DNA of 64,000 bases. Source: Vitis vinifera. Taxonomy: Eukaryota; Streptophyta; Magnoliopsida; Vitales; Vitaceae. The translations under genes were made by a program, and so were the position numbers. Shown here piece after piece: positions 11,198 to 25,364 of this stretch (positions are counted from its first letter, which is position 1; each line of letters begins with the position of its first letter). The stretch covers positions 9,603,001 through 9,667,000 of the forward strand of contig NC_081822.1 in the NCBI RefSeq assembly GCF_030704535.1, read 5' to 3'. The notes beneath the pieces are model-generated. The model had not been told where the DNA came from, searched no databases, and saw only the letters and a program-made list of their open reading frames with translations.

Positions 11198-14100
11198 AAA
11201 GAGACGATCAATGTGGGGTACTGGTTCAAAACTTGGGGCTCACCCACGTGGATTGGTAGCTTTTAAGAGGCTTTGCAACAATCTCTCTGGCACCAGAATA
11301 CAAGGTGTTGTCCCTTACGCACAATACATTTCGCGGGTTTCGAATAATTTGTTTGATTTAGAGGTACCCCCTTATTTTTAAGTACGGTTTAGCAATTTAG
11401 CCCTTCAATATTGGTCATTGCCTAAATATAAAATTAACCGTTAATAAACTAACCAACAACCAACGACCAAGTCAACCACCAACTGCCAAAATGTTTTCAT
11501 GGACCAATGCCTCCTTTGCTTTGAGGTGAGACCTATCTTAAGGAACCTATGATCATGGGGCGACCGTTCCTCTGGTTGCTACTGGCGGATATTGGTTAGT
11601 CATCTTGTGTCTAGAGAAGCTACAGGGTAAATATAGGGAAATTGCTTAAAGTCCGTAGCCCAACTAGACGTTCCACAGCAAGTTTTCTCAAAAATAAAAT
11701 CCATTTAAAGAATAAACTTCTACAGAATATGTAAGTAATAATAACAATTTAAATTTTACTTAGGAGGTAGGAATTTGGACTGGGTCTGGTCTGTTCCTTT
11801 GGATGTGGCTGGATTTGGGCCCATCCGAAGGTGACTATGGCTCAATGCAAGCCTGCGAGCTGGCCCAGTTTGGACCACCTCGTCCCTCCTACAGAGTCAT
11901 GAATGATGACTGATGACTCGAGAGGCAAGACTCGTACAATCTGGACGTATCGATACAGTATTGCCTACAGAACATCTAATCCTCAGAGAATCGAACTCAA
12001 ATTCGCAAGAAACACCTAAACGTACGTATAAAATGCAGAGTCTAAGACTCTAATTTCTTGAGATGTCTAGGATGACTGAGCTTTCTTAAGTTCTCTGTCA
12101 CCATCATCAGTTCTTTGCTTTCCATTTCAAGAGTTTGGTTCCTCCTGTTATCATTGGTCAACCTGTGTTTTTCATTGTAAAATTTGGAATCTTTCAACTG
12201 CCACTTGACAACTAGCCAATGGGCTCAGAGTTTGCAGTATGGAGTGAGGCTACAAGTTGTTCATAGTTCTTAATTGATTGACCTAATGTGGATGATTGGT
12301 CTAACATGATCTAAAACGTAGTTCGTATGAAGCGTCATCCATTCATTGATTTATTTTTGTATGGAATGAGGACTTGGACCACCCAACCCAGGACTTGCCA
12401 ACTCACATTGCCCACAGTGGCATACATGAAAATCCACTCCCACAACCCATTGAAAATTACATCCATCTTTTAGTTGCTCCATAAGAAAAGACATCACCCA
12501 CAAAAACTTGCATGGCTGTCTCGTCTCGAGAATCAAAGATGGATATTGAGCTTTTGTGACCCCACTATCCTCACTCACTTAGATATTGGTGAACTTTATA
12601 TACCAAAGCAGAATTTGAATGGAATCGACATCATAGGAAAAGCGATTCAACCAAAAACAAAAGGGCTAAAGCACCCAAAGAAAAAACCCTACACATCCAC
12701 ATAAAAAATAAAAAAATAAAAAGGCACTCTACTCAATTACTCAACACTCGGCATTCGCCATTGCGAAAGGTGATGCCTTTCTGCTCCAAAATCTAATTGA
12801 TCCACTTGGACATTAGGGGCCATGCGCATGCTAAGTGAGGAACTGAAGCATCGTGGCTCGAGCCACACAGCATGGATCCCCAATTTCGGTTATTAATTGG
12901 GGCACCTACATAATGGCTACATTCGTTCATTCATTCAGACCCAGTACTGATATGATAACATTGATAAATGACCCTCGATGCTATGAATCATGTGATAAAA
13001 TAAAAGGCAAGTAAAAGCCCTTAATGAAAACTTCCTCATTAGAAAGAAGTGACATTATGGAATTCATCAGTTTGCAATTAGACTTTATGGAAGTCCACCC
13101 AAATTCATTTATTAGTGGATGATTACGTCCACTCCACATGTGATTTTTTTATTAATTGATTGTGAAAACAAAGGAAGGTTAGTTGCATATAAGTACAAAC
13201 TAAGCATGCCAGTGCCTTGTTTCAGCTGCTGCTCTGTTTCTCTTGCATTAAATAAATAAATTAAAATAAAAGAGTGAATCAAAATGCAAAGTTGAATGTC
13301 AGAATTGTAGGTTTTTGCTGAGAGATGGTTTGGGATATGCAGGCAAAAGAAAGGATGTGTGGCACAATCCAAGGGTGTGTTTGGGACTAGGGCAAAGTCC
13401 AAACTCCAAAGCACAAACTAAAAGAAAAAAGGGGGAATCTTGTTTTGGGGAGTGTAAATACTAAAAACGGATTTGGGTTGAGGCCAAACAATCTCCAAAC
13501 TTCAATGCAAAAATTTTAAAAACCTCTTTGTTGAGATATTTTTATCCTCTTCCCAAAAATGCTTCAAAAGTGTAACTCAATCAAGCAGTGACTTTGGGTG
13601 GAAGATAGTGTTGAAACTATCAAAACTCCACAGAAACACATCTGCTGACAAACCCTAAAAATATATTTTACTTGGCTTTGAATACAGCTTGTTGATTCTC
13701 AAGCATTGACCAAATCAAGGATATGAATATTTTTACAGAGTCCACAGCTAAAATACTATCTCACCTTCTTGGATAGGGAAAGGGATTTGTAACAAAATTG
13801 AAAGAAACATGTCTATGATCTACCCAAAAAGAGAACAGAAAAAATGAGCCATGCTAGTCAATAATGGAATGGAAAGAGCTGGTTGAGGGTGAATTAAAAG
13901 GTTTGCTGCAATCCTGCCCACCACAAGAACTGAAAAACCCCACATTTATTGCAAATGCATTAATCACCAACAGAAAAAGACTGCTAACTTGTACCCAATA
14001 TCTCGTCCAAATCGTCGATTTATCACCAATTTGTTAGGCTCATGTAACTTTCATATTGCTAAACTCATTTTTTACGTTTGCTATAAAAATAGATTGGATA

Positions 14101-16930
14101 CGACAGTTTGGACATGGAGAGAAAAAGCAAAAAATAATAATTCTTTTTTTTTTAAATAAATATTATATTTGAATTAAAAATTAATTTGTACAAAACAAGA
14201 ATGGTGTGGGAAGGCCCACCATTAGTGTAGGGCAGAGACCATGAAATTCATTATTTGAGCTGTTTGATTTGATATAATTATTTGCATTTTAATACATTTT
14301 TTAATTTTTAGTGAAAATAAAAATAGAAAAAGATCCCCACCGTAATGCGATGGGCGGATATCGCACTGGAAGGAAACCCATCACGTGCCCCTCATGGTCA
14401 ACGCATAGACCATCACCACCTCCTCTGGCGACGCACATGACTTATCAACCATTTGAATCTCGTAGGCTTCGTCAAACCAACTTCCTCTCGTAAAGTTGCC
14501 GCGATAATTTGATATTTCAACGTAAGTTTCGAGGTTAACCTGGCCAAATTATCGGAATGGCGTTCACCTTCCATTTCGTTTCCCGGGCCGAGGCGAGGAA
14601 CTGAAAATCTTCGGAAACTCGTGGGAATCCAAAGACGAGGGAGGGCGGAACCGTAATTAGGAGTGAAAGCAACAAGTCAATGCTAACCTTAATCTTAACC
14701 CCATTGGATGTATCCATTTGGAGCCTTCGACGCCATTGATAAAGTCAAAAAGGGGTGAAATTACCCAAATGCCATTTTTTTTTCTTTCTTTTTTTTTTTG
14801 AATAATAATAGAACATCTACACTTTAAATTGAAATACGAAAAAACAAATATGATAAAATCCAAGTGTGTTTGGTCATGAAATTGTCTTTTTTTTTTTTTT
14901 AATTTTTAAATTAAAAAATAAAAACTAATTTTTAAATTAAAAAATAAAAACTAATTTTTAAAAACAAGTTTCATCAAATGAATTCATATACTCTTTTTAT
15001 TCTTAAAAATAGGTAAAAATCACTTCCATTTATTATCTAAAAATCATTTTATATTTAAAAATTATTTTCAGAATAAGATTAATGTTAGAAAATTTTAAAA
15101 ATAATTTTTTATTTTTAAAAACAAAAAATTATTTTTATATAACCAAACAGAATTAATAAGCTCTTGAGAAGTATTAAAATCCTCAACCTAGCGTACATTG
15201 TGATAAAGGGGATAATAATGGCAAGGAAAGTGAGGTTAGTGGAGATAAGGTGAATATCCTTGTCAGTGATAATAAATGAGAGAGTAAATTATGAATGAAT
15301 TGGAATCGAGCAACTTCAACATCAGCTTTTTGCAAGATGCGCATCTCAATTTTTCAACCGGCAGTCATGATGCTTTATCTAATCATAAGTGAGAAATATT
15401 TTAAATATAAAAAATTATGGATGAAATAGATTTTGGCTGACGTTTGATGTATGGAAATTTTCAGTTTTCTTTGTTGTTGTCCATGCATTTTAATTTTTTT
15501 TTTTTTTTCATTCGTAAGATTTCTTTGTATTTCTGAAATACCCAGAAGCTAGTTTTTCATTTTTCTTCACCACAATTAGTGCTAGAAAGGATGGAAGAAC
15601 AGGTAGGTGGGTGAAGTCAAAAGGGAGTAAGCTTTTTTCTGAAAAGCATAGGAATTTGGTGGGGATTCAGACAGCAGTAAATGAGGATTGAGCAAGGGAG
15701 GGGAGTAAAAATAAGGGAGAGGGAGGAGGAGCGGGGGAGGGGGTTAATTTGGGAAAAAAGAAGAGAGAGGGAGGGGGGCAGAGGAGGGAGTAATAAATGG
15801 TGGGGAGTGGGGACTAAGAGTGGAGCATTCAATACGGACATGTCTGGATTCACCAGCGCAGTAAATGAGACATTGATGGAATTGCAAGGCTGAAGGCTTT
15901 GCCTTCTATTAATTTTATTATTATTCAGCTGCCTTCCGCCCACAGGGGTAGTGTTCCTCTGCAGTTGTAGATGTAGGTGAATGCATATAGGAGTTGGTGA
16001 GGGGAAGAGAGAAATAAGATGATGGGCGGTTGGAACTGTTTTCTCTGCTCTGTTTTCAGGGATTTTCCTTCTTCTAATTTGGAGGCCTTGTTTTTGTTTT
16101 CTCTTTCTCTTCTTCTTCTACTACATTCTTTGTCATTTTTCTAGGGTTTCGGTTTTTTCTTTTTCTTGTGTTGACTGGGTCTGGTTGGGACGCTTTCTTG
16201 TTTTCTTTTTATTTAAAAAAAAAAAAAACTGTACTGGGTATAATCTAGGGTTTCAATAATTAATGTGGTTGGATGTTGGGGTTTTTTGGGAGATACTTTC
16301 GTCTTTTATTTTCGAGTGTTGGATTTATAAACCGAATTTCTGGTTTTGTTCTGATGTGATTGAATCTGAGTGGTGCGTCTTTGGTGGGGTTGAGGCCTGG
16401 ATGTTGTTTAATTTCTGTGTTGCAAGTGGGGTGTTGTTGAATTCGAATTGAAACTCTCAATTATGGGCCCTTCAAGGATGCTAAAGCTAGGGTTTCTCTG
16501 ATCGCAATAAAGGTTATACACTAATCAAACATGCTTTTGTTTTCTTTTCCTTTTCTTTTCTTTTGGACTGAGTGTTACTGATCTTGCAGAATTTATGGGT
16601 CTTAATCGAAGATTCTCTGTTTTGTTTCTCTTTCTCTTCTTTGGTGGTTGTTTTGAATGCTTTAGGTTTAAAGTAAAGGAGACTCCCGTAAGAACGGCTA
16701 AAGCTCGGAATGTATCTTATTCTCTGCGGTTGACGATTTGATTTTCAAAAGCAGACATTTGATTTCTGGGACTATCAGAAATACTTTTGCTTTCTGTTTC
16801 GGTGTTTTGAAACTCGAAATCAATCCGCTTTACTCGGGGCAGTTAGATGAGATAAAAGAAAGTTTGGGGTTGTGGGCTGAGCCCTCTGCTGGTTTTGCTT
16901 TCTTGGTTTCTGTCAGATTGAAGAGCATTC
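11198..16930. other. Intergenic region between LRX and the sulfurase-like gene
   Basis: No complete gene is recognised in this stretch. Positions 11,700-14,700 are moderately AT-rich with short unconvincing frames. Positions 14,860-15,150 hold a MITE-like element described separately. From about 15,900 the sequence becomes pyrimidine-rich and looks like the promoter and 5' leader of the downstream plus-strand gene. An upstream frame of 41 codons starts at 16019, but whether it is in the mature transcript depends on an unmapped leader intron. Confidence 0.45.
14866..15150. mobile_element. MITE-like element with GTTTGGT / ACCAAAC ends
   Basis: The left end reads GTGTTTGGTCAT and the right end is the near inverse, ATAACCAAACAG. 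The interior is AT-rich and self-complementary, and includes an exact 26 bp tandem duplication at 14901-14952. No target-site duplication is clear, so the superfamily is open. Confidence 0.45.
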
Positions 16931-19783
16931 ATGCATATTTCACTATGGAAACCGATATCACACTGTGCGGCCCTAATCTTGGTCAAGAAGGGCAGGAGGA
17001 GAGATGGTTCTGGTTTGACAGAGGACGTCAAGCGAAAGCCCTCGATTCTCCGGCAATTGCAGGAGAACAAGCTCAGGGAGGCTCTTGAAGAGGCATCTGA
17101 AGATGGGTCTCTCGTAAAATCCCAAGATATCGACTCTGAGTCCGCTAATCAAGATGGTAACTTTGGGCGCTCGAGATCTCTTGCTAGGCTCCATGCTCAG
17201 AAGGAGTTCTTGCGAGCCACTGCTCTCGCAGCAGAGCGAGTATTCTGCTCGGCAGACTCCATTCCTAATCTACGTGATGCGTTCTCCAAGTTCCTCACTA
17301 TGTACCCCAAGTTCCAATCCACGGAAAAGATTGATCAGCTGAGGTCAGACGAGTACGAGCACTTGGCTGAATTGTATGCGAAGGTATGCCTCGATTTCTG
17401 TGGCTTTGGGCTATTTTCTTACCTTCAAACTCATCATAATTGGGAATCATCGGCATTTAGCTTATCAGAGATAACTGCAAATCTGAGCAACCATGCTCTT
17501 TATGGGGGTGCCGAGAAAGGTACCGTAGAGCACGATATCAAGACTAGGATTATGGACTATTTGAACATACCTGAAAATGAGTATGGCCTTGTTTTTACTG
17601 TTAGTAGAGGATCTGCATTTAAATTGCTCGCTGAATCTTACCCTTTCCAAACAAATAGAAGGCTGTTGACCATGTTTGATCATGAGAGCCAGTCTGTGAA
17701 TTGGATGGCTCAAAGTGCTAAAGAGAAAGGTGCAAAGGTTTACAGTGCCTGGTTTAGATGGCCAACCCTGAAACTCTGCTCGAGGGAACTGAGAAAGCAG
17801 ATCTCAAACAAGAAGAGAAGGAAGAAGGACTCTGCAGCTGGGCTTTTTGTGTTCCCTGTTCAGTCTAGGGTTACTGGGGCCAAGTATTCTTACCAGTGGA
17901 TGGCACTTGCTCAACAAAACAATTGGCATGTTTTGCTTGACGCTGGATCCTTAGGTCCCAAGGATATGGATTCACTTGGCTTGTCTCTCTTCCGGCCAGA
18001 TTTTATAATCACGTCATTTTACAGGGTGTTTGGGTCTGACCCTACTGGATTTGGATGCCTCTTGATCAAGAAGTCTGTGATGGGAAGCCTGCAAAATCAG
18101 TGTGGGCGAACTGGGTCTGGAATGGTGAGGATCCTACCAGTTTTTCCCCAATACCTGAGTGATTCTATGGATGGTTTGGATGGACTGGGTGGGCACAACG
18201 ACAATGCAAGCAATGATGATGAAGAATTGATGACTGAAACTCATGGGGGCTCTTCACAGATGCCTGCCTTTTCAGGTGTGTTCACTTCTACTCAGGTGAG
18301 GGATGTTTTTGAGACAGAGTTGGATCAAGATAACAGCTCAGACAGGGATGGAGCAAGCACTATTATTGAGGAAGCTGAAAGCATTTCGATTGGTGAGGTT
18401 ATGAAAAGTCCAATTTTCAGTGAAGATGAGTTATCAGACAACTCATACTGGATTGATTTGGGTCAGAGTCCATTTGGTTCAGATAATTCTGGCCAGTTGA
18501 CCAAACAGAAAGCAGGCTCACCATTACCACCCTCATGGTTTTCGGGCAGGAGAAACAATAAGCACCTCTCTCCAAAACCAGCATTAAACATGTCGAAGAG
18601 TCCAATATATGATGACAGGAGGATAAATCTCAGACTGCATGATGACCCTGTGTTATCTTTTGATGCGGCTGTATTATCAGTGTCACAGGAGCTAGACCTG
18701 ATTAAGGGGATCCCAGAAGAGGAACATTTTGGAGAATTGAACCCAGCTTTTGGAACTAGTGGGAAAAAAGCAGATTCACAGCATGTTGGAGAGATTCAAG
18801 AAGAACCTGATGGTAGAGAAGAAACCATGCTGACTGGTTGTAAGTTGAGTCCCACGGTAAATGGATTTGGAACCAGGAACCGGACTTCTGCCTCTCTACG
18901 GGGTAACCTTGAGAACACTTCAATGTCTGAAAGTTGCCAAGAAACAAAAGAAAGTGCCATAAGAAGAGAGACAGAGGGTGAGTTTAGACTATTGGGAAGA
19001 AGGGAGGGAAATAGATTTGCTGGTGGCAGATTTTTTGGTTTGGAAGAGACTGATTTAGCTGCAAGCATGGGCCGCAGGGTATCTTTTACCATGGAAGATA
19101 ACCGGAAAGAAAGTTTGAGCCAATTCTTGGAGCCTGGTGAAGTTTCTCTAACTACCCTTGGTGACGATGAGTCCATGAGTGAAGGAGATTATGGTGATGG
19201 CCTAGAGTGGGGCAGGAGGGAGCCTGAGATAATTTGCCGGCATCTTGATCACATTAACATGTTGGGTCTTAACAAAACTACCCTCAGACTGCGGTATCTG
19301 ATCAATTGGCTTGTGACTTCATTGCTTCAACTTCGTTTATCCAGTTCAGACTTAGATATGGGAGTGCCTCTTGTACAAATATACGGCCCAAAGATCAAGT
19401 ATGAGAGGGGTGCAGCTGTAGCCTTTAACGTGAGAAACAGCCATGGAGGGATGATTCACCCGGAAGTTGTTCAGAGATTGGCTGAGAAAAATGGAATATC
19501 TCTTGGTATCGGTTTCCTCAGCCATATCCGGATTGTAGACAGCCCAAAACAGCACCGAGGAGGATTAGATCCTGAAGATACAGCTTTGTGCAAGTCAATG
19601 GCCAATTGCCGGCAAGATGGTAAAGACATGTTCTTCCGAGTTGAGGTTGTTACAGCATCACTCAGTTTCCTGACTAACTTTGAAGACGTGTATAAGATGT
19701 GGGCTTTTGTGGCTAAGTTTCTCAATTCATCATTTGTTGAAGGGGATGGATTATCCACAGTGCCAGAGGGTTCTGAAATGTAA
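16931..19783 (+). CDS. Molybdenum-cofactor-sulfurase-like PLP-fold family protein (intronless)
   Basis: A 950-residue single-exon protein of the plant family related to the aminotransferase class V domain of MoCo sulfurase (ABA3); Arabidopsis members such as AT4G37100 are recalled as starting the same way ([16 protein letters not shown]), which fixes the start at 16931. Residues about 85-415 form the PLP-transferase fold. The cofactor-ring aspartate is kept (D337 in HVLLDAG), but the position of the catalytic lysine (SFYKxFG in true sulfurases) is arginine, R365 in SFYRVFG. Residues about 420-760 are acidic, serine-rich and probably disordered. A conserved C-terminal block starts near [10 protein letters not shown] (about 770) and runs to about 935. 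The MOSC half of ABA3 is absent. Its biochemical role is unknown; a conventional cysteine desulfurase activity is unlikely. Confidence 0.92.
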   Translation: MHISLWKPISHCAALILVKKGRRRDGSGLTEDVKRKPSILRQLQENKLREALEEASEDGSLVKSQDIDSESANQDGNFGRSRSLARLHAQKEFLRATALAAERVFCSADSIPNLRDAFSKFLTMYPKFQSTEKIDQLRSDEYEHLAELYAKVCLDFCGFGLFSYLQTHHNWESSAFSLSEITANLSNHALYGGAEKGTVEHDIKTRIMDYLNIPENEYGLVFTVSRGSAFKLLAESYPFQTNRRLLTMFDHESQSVNWMAQSAKEKGAKVYSAWFRWPTLKLCSRELRKQISNKKRRKKDSAAGLFVFPVQSRVTGAKYSYQWMALAQQNNWHVLLDAGSLGPKDMDSLGLSLFRPDFIITSFYRVFGSDPTGFGCLLIKKSVMGSLQNQCGRTGSGMVRILPVFPQYLSDSMDGLDGLGGHNDNASNDDEELMTETHGGSSQMPAFSGVFTSTQVRDVFETELDQDNSSDRDGASTIIEEAESISIGEVMKSPIFSEDELSDNSYWIDLGQSPFGSDNSGQLTKQKAGSPLPPSWFSGRRNNKHLSPKPALNMSKSPIYDDRRINLRLHDDPVLSFDAAVLSVSQELDLIKGIPEEEHFGELNPAFGTSGKKADSQHVGEIQEEPDGREETMLTGCKLSPTVNGFGTRNRTSASLRGNLENTSMSESCQETKESAIRRETEGEFRLLGRREGNRFAGGRFFGLEETDLAASMGRRVSFTMEDNRKESLSQFLEPGEVSLTTLGDDESMSEGDYGDGLEWGRREPEIICRHLDHINMLGLNKTTLRLRYLINWLVTSLLQLRLSSSDLDMGVPLVQIYGPKIKYERGAAVAFNVRNSHGGMIHPEVVQRLAEKNGISLGIGFLSHIRIVDSPKQHRGGLDPEDTALCKSMANCRQDGKDMFFRVEVVTASLSFLTNFEDVYKMWAFVAKFLNSSFVEGDGLSTVPEGSEM

Positions 19784-22700
19784 AAAAACTTGGAGGGTTG
19801 TATGAATGTTTTTGTTTCCATTTTGAAGGAAGACGGACCCCACCGCTGCCATTGCAAATCCTTGAATGCTGGTGTACTTGTGCTTACTGGCCTGAGTTCT
19901 TCAAATTCTGAGGCCCAAAATTGGCATGAGATGCTGAAGCAAACATGAAAGTAGGCAAAGGTGCGGTTTTGTGCGGTCTGTTTCTTTTGCTCTTCCTGGG
20001 GAGATTTTCTTTGGGAATAGATGAATTTGTTTATTCTTGTTGTCATTTCTTTGAATGTATTTTCTTTTTTTTTTTTCTTTTTTCTTTTTAAACTTATTTA
20101 TAGTTTAATGTAGAGTTTGCTCTAGAGAGATATATCAGCACAGGAAGTTATGAACTCAAAGTAGAACCAAATATTGTACTGAACACAGCTTCCCCTATTT
20201 GAGATCTAGGTTTTTTTCTCTTTTTTGTTCTCTTATTGGAGCTGTTGTTTACGGTCATAAATCTATTTTCAACTCTGATTCTTTCCGTCAGGCCACAGCA
20301 ACCATTTGTCTGCAAATACTGGTTTGGGTGGTTGGCCCTAAGACTAGGTGTGTTTTATGTTTTAAGGGAGGGCTTTCTGAATTCTGACTCCATTTTTTGT
20401 CATATCATGTGGATTAAGCGGTTGGCTTTGACTTGTCCACCTTCTCTGGAGAATAAAATCTCTTTTAATTCAGTGACTATTCATGCATCTTCCAACCCAA
20501 GCCTGGAATCCCTGTCCTTGTTTTACTCTGCCTTTCGTCTTGATTTTTGTCGTGGGATATGGATCCATTTCCACTCAGCATCCATTCTCGGTAATCGAAT
20601 ATGAAAAGGGTTCTCCTCTTTGTTGAGCCATGAAAGTCCGGATTCAAGGATTCTTACATCAAAAATGGTTGTAACATACATACAAACATGGATTCAGTCA
20701 TCCACATCTGATTTAGTTGGCAGCCTCTTTTAATGGTTTATTATATTCCTTCTCATTTTTACCGTCTCTACCACATGTCCAGATTAAGATTCCAATCTAT
20801 GCAAGCTCTTGACCATTGTTGCGGGTGGACCCCCTTTTCTAAAATATTAGTGACCTACCTTTTGACGCTTCCTACTTCTAAAAGAGTCTGCTACTGCGTT
20901 CTAATCAGGGATCTGTTAAATGCTGCGGTTGATTTGTCAGAAATGAAAAATAAAAAAATGTATTTGAAATTTGATATTTTATGTATTAAATAAAAGACAC
21001 CTTAGAAAGCGTGTTTTATCCTTGTAGATACTAAGACGGAAAATGGTTGTCGTCTTCAATAACACCAAACGGACCCTTATATTATCTTGGGAGTTGGGAC
21101 TAAGTCGGCATGTGCTCCTTCCTGGGCTGATCATCCATCTGAGATTCAAAACAAACATAAAATAGACCACACCACAAATGCAGAGGAACAAGAAGACACT
21201 AAAACGGGATGTCATTATCTTCATACCAAGTCAATGAATCATTCTACATATGTTGGCCAAAATGCTTAGACTATGATTTATATCCAGGAGGAAGAAGACA
21301 CCCGCAGCGAAAAATCGAATGGTCCCCCATGAATTCAATCTTCAAACTGGGTTTGGTTGGCATGGTGGTGATCTTATGACTGGCCAATCTAGATCGAATT
21401 CCTTTTCCATATGGTCCAAACATGACTAGTATACAATTATATCCAAACAGATGGTGTTATCAGTTATCACTACTATGCCTGGCTGATTTTACTTGTAGTC
21501 TTTTGAGTTTTCTTTTCTTCCCACCCTTTTAAATGAAACTTTTTTATCATGAAAATATTTTTATAGTAAATTGTCCAAATTGTCCATCTTTCTGAACACG
21601 TCTCAAATCCATCTGGTTTTGCGTGGATTCTTCTAGGATTTATTCGGATAAATTTGAAAAATTATAACCTATTAAATATTTTAAAATAGTTTAATGACCT
21701 CCTCAGCAACCTATGGTTGAGGAGACGTCGATTGCCCACATGCCTCAAAAGGTTACCCATGGGGCTCTCAAAAGCCTCTAAAGACGACTGCACATCGTCA
21801 TGCCCTTTACATCTATTAATCACACGTGGTAGCGATAATGGACAGCCACATGATCCAGGAAAGCCTAATTACCCTAAGGGGAATCTTGCATTGGGTAGCC
21901 CATGGAAGCATCCAACTCCCTGTAAGTGTAGGGCATGGGGCTTGTATATTTGATGGGCTTGTACCAACAGTTCATGAATCAGCCTGCTTCTGGAGTGTGA
22001 ATTGGAAAATGGAGCTAATGGCATGCTTGTTTTTGAATAAAAAGAGTCCAATGAATGAATACAGGAAATATTTGCATAAGATGAAGAATCAATAGAAATG
22101 ATGCAAGTGTTAGTGATGTTTACGTGAAATAAAAAAAAGAAGGGCAATGGAGATGTGTAATATTTGTTCAATGTTTCAAATTAATGCATGAGAATGTAGG
22201 AAATTATGCTTAGGACATTTTTGGATCTTAATTTGGACATTTTTAATTCTTGCTTAGGCTACTAGAATTCATAGTAGTTCATTAGGATTCACACATAAAC
22301 TCACTAAATAGTTGCTGGACGTTTGAAATGAAAAATTAAAATCAAATTACTTAGAGCTCCCTCAAAATTATTTCAATGCTTGGATAGTATTATAAACTCT
22401 TTAAATATGTTAGTAGGATTTAGTTCAAGTAAAAAAATAGTTTTTAAAATAAAAGATAAAAATCATTCTTTTATCATGCTTATTTCTCACTGTGTTTTTG
22501 ACATCTAAACTTGTTTCACAAGATTAAATTATCAAATGAATTCTTTAATTTCTTTTGACATTTTCCCTATAAAGTAGACTTCTTAAATTTGATTTTAGAT
22601 ACATAAAATATTAAAAAATAATTTCTCAAGCATGAGTTATGATTTTTTTTTTTCTCAGACTCACTAGAGGATTTTAGTACACCTAGATTGATCAAATAAA

Positions 22701-25038
22701 TTAATTTCACGAAAATATATCCTATCAATTTTATATTTATCAACACTCACTGAAACCTATTTAATCAATTTGGCCTGTTGATTACTTCTTCGGTATTATA
22801 AACTAACAAATTGGATGTACCAACACCATAGTACATATGGTGAACATTTTTTAGGAGATTTTTTTATTTAAATTTTTTTCATATTTAAATATAATGACTT
22901 AAAAGAAATTATAGGGTTAACTCATATTTCAATTACGAGCTTAGGACTTCATCCAGGAAGGTAGTGCACTTTTCATTACTGGCACCTGGCTTTTATAAGA
23001 GAGTTAAAGCTTCCATAGAAGATTGGCGAAACGCCCGTATCTCCACAAAAGAAAGTGGAGTTCCTATATACCTTCCATATAGCTTTTACATAAGATATTC
23101 TAAAGAATTCTAGAGTAATTAGGAACATTTGAGGATTTTAAAAAGGATAAAGTCTTTCAAAGGTTGCACAAAGTTTAACATAATTAGAATTTTCTCAAAA
23201 TATGTTTGGAGGGTGGAAAATAGAGAAATTATAAGGTATATGATAATTACACTTATTTGGATAAAAATAATATATTTTTTAAAACCAAAAAATTCCAATA
23301 TCAATATAATTTTTTCGAACTATTATTTTTATTTTAAAAGATATTTTTTCAATTTATGAAATTAAAAAATAAGAAAATATCAACCATTTGCTATTTAAAA
23401 AAAAAAAAAACTAATTCTCAAATTCAATTTTCCAAGATAAAGATGTTCTTGAGATAGACTTTGTCGATGTCCCATCACGCTTACAATAAAACTACAAAAA
23501 TTCAATATAACTGTTTTCCTTTTTCTTTTTTTAATAATTTCTTCATTTATATAGAATTATAAATAAGAATAGATTGATTTCAAAATCCAAATGACTATTT
23601 GAATTTTAAATTTAAGGTTTGTTTTTTAAGTTAAGATATAAGTTATAAATTTTATCTTAATATGATTATTATTTTAGTTTTTTAAAAATATATTGTCTAA
23701 GAAATACTATTTAAAAAGATTAAAAAAAAAATTGAGGAAAAATCTCATCAAATAAATTCTATTTAATTAGACTATATTCACCACCACCAATTTCAACAAA
23801 TGATAATGTATATTTGTTTATTAAATAATAAAAATAAATTCAATTAGGTGTAATTATATTCATTATGATTAATTAATTTAATAAAAAATTAATTACTTTT
23901 TATTTAATATCCAAAATTTTTAATTCAGAATACCAGTATTATATCCATGCTTCACTTTTAATACATGCCATCAAAATCTTATTAACGATAATAAAAGAAA
24001 AAAAACTAAAAATTAAGATAATAAAATTCCATAATAGTGGTTTTTTCAACAAAATAAGGAAAAATATGGAAAAATTATTTATCATTTTTTGTTGACCCAT
24101 GAATCCACCCAAAAGCTTATCTCAACTATATTAAAATCATAAGTCAAATCATAGTTAGGCTAATCATTAATGATAAAAGTATATTAAATAAATAAGAACA
24201 AGTAATATCAATAGAATCGTTTCTATTAGTTTCTATTATAATTAAAATGTCTTAAATAAGAAATCACAAACCGAATTATTGATTAATTGACAATGCTAAA
24301 ATAAGCAATAACATCCTACAATGTGTTTGAAAAAGATATAGTATTAACTTCACTGTCTAGCTACTTAGATTTGATATCTAGATTTTTTATTCAAAAATCT
24401 AAAAATTTTATTCCAGGAATGATAAATAAGGAGGCTTCCATAGCTCAAACCCATGATTTTAATTGTGATATTAAAGCTTAGATCAAACTTTGATTATCTC
24501 ATTTAAAAACAAATTGATATTCATTGAAGATAAGCTAAGTCTTGTGTAGTATTCACCGTCATCATTTTGATGATTCATCCACGAGCTTAAGAATTACAAA
24601 TGCTATTATTACATCTTAACTTTGTAAAGGGTGGTCATATGTTTAAATGACTTCTCAATTTCATAAAACACAACGAGAATTTTATATCATAAAATGGGAG
24701 GTGAATATGATATTCCATATCAAATAATAGAAAAAGTTATTATGAACTTCTCATTCTAAAATTATAGTTTTCACAATCAATATCTATATGATATGAGACA
24801 ACAAATGTATAGTTAATATCTATATGAAGTTAATACCTACATAATAAGACACATATACTCTTAATATTCATATGAGAGGAGTAATATTATTATAAAATAA
24901 TGTTAAAATTGATCTCCTACTTTAGTGTGAAACTTTATTTAGCCTCATATTTGTTTGAATAACTTCATAATCTCGTGATATACAACAAAAATCATATTTG
25001 AATTTCTCTTAATCTTATAAATATATTTTAAAGTTATA
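19784..25038. other. Intergenic region, no gene supported
   Basis: The first few hundred bases are the probable 3' untranslated region of the sulfurase-like gene. From about 20,000 to 22,100 base composition is moderate, but frames are short and begin at non-ATG codons or lack family features. From 22,200 to 25,000 the DNA is very AT-rich with no coding signal. Confidence 0.5.
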
Positions 25039-25364
25039 GGCTATGTTTGGTTTCCGGAAAGTACAAAGGAAAGAAAAAAAATGCTAAGGAAAATGATTTT
25101 CTCATATTTGGTTGTCCTATGATAAATATCAAAGAAAATAAAATATAATTAAAACTAATTAAAAACTTATGTATTTTTAAATTATTTAATCTTTATATTG
25201 ATGAGTTAAAATAAATAAAATGAGTTTGAAGTAACAAAAAAAATAATTTATCAACTTTTAATCTATTTTTTTATTTTCATTCACTTTTTCTTTCCTTCTA
25301 CTTTTCCTTTGAATTTTTTTTCCCTTGCATTTTCCCTCAAATTTTTCGAGAACCAAACATAGTC
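25039..25364. mobile_element. MITE, copy A (Tourist/Harbinger-like, 326 bp)
   Basis: The terminal inverted repeats are GGCTATGTTTGGTTTCC and its inverse GAACCAAACATAGTC. ATA occurs on both sides and may be a 3 bp target duplication. The body is highly similar to copy B at 33016-33332, including the shared phrase GGAAAATGATTTTCTCATAT. There is no coding capacity. A 3 bp duplication would suit PIF/Harbinger MITEs. Confidence 0.75.

Noticed and set aside
16738-17088. 116-codon open frame overlapping the start of the sulfurase-like gene
   Set aside because: It overlaps the recognised coding frame out of phase, starts at a non-ATG codon, and has no family features.
20236-20604. 122-codon plus-strand frame downstream of the sulfurase-like gene
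   Set aside because: It starts at TTG, is hydrophobic without domain signature, and is probably part of untranslated or intergenic DNA.
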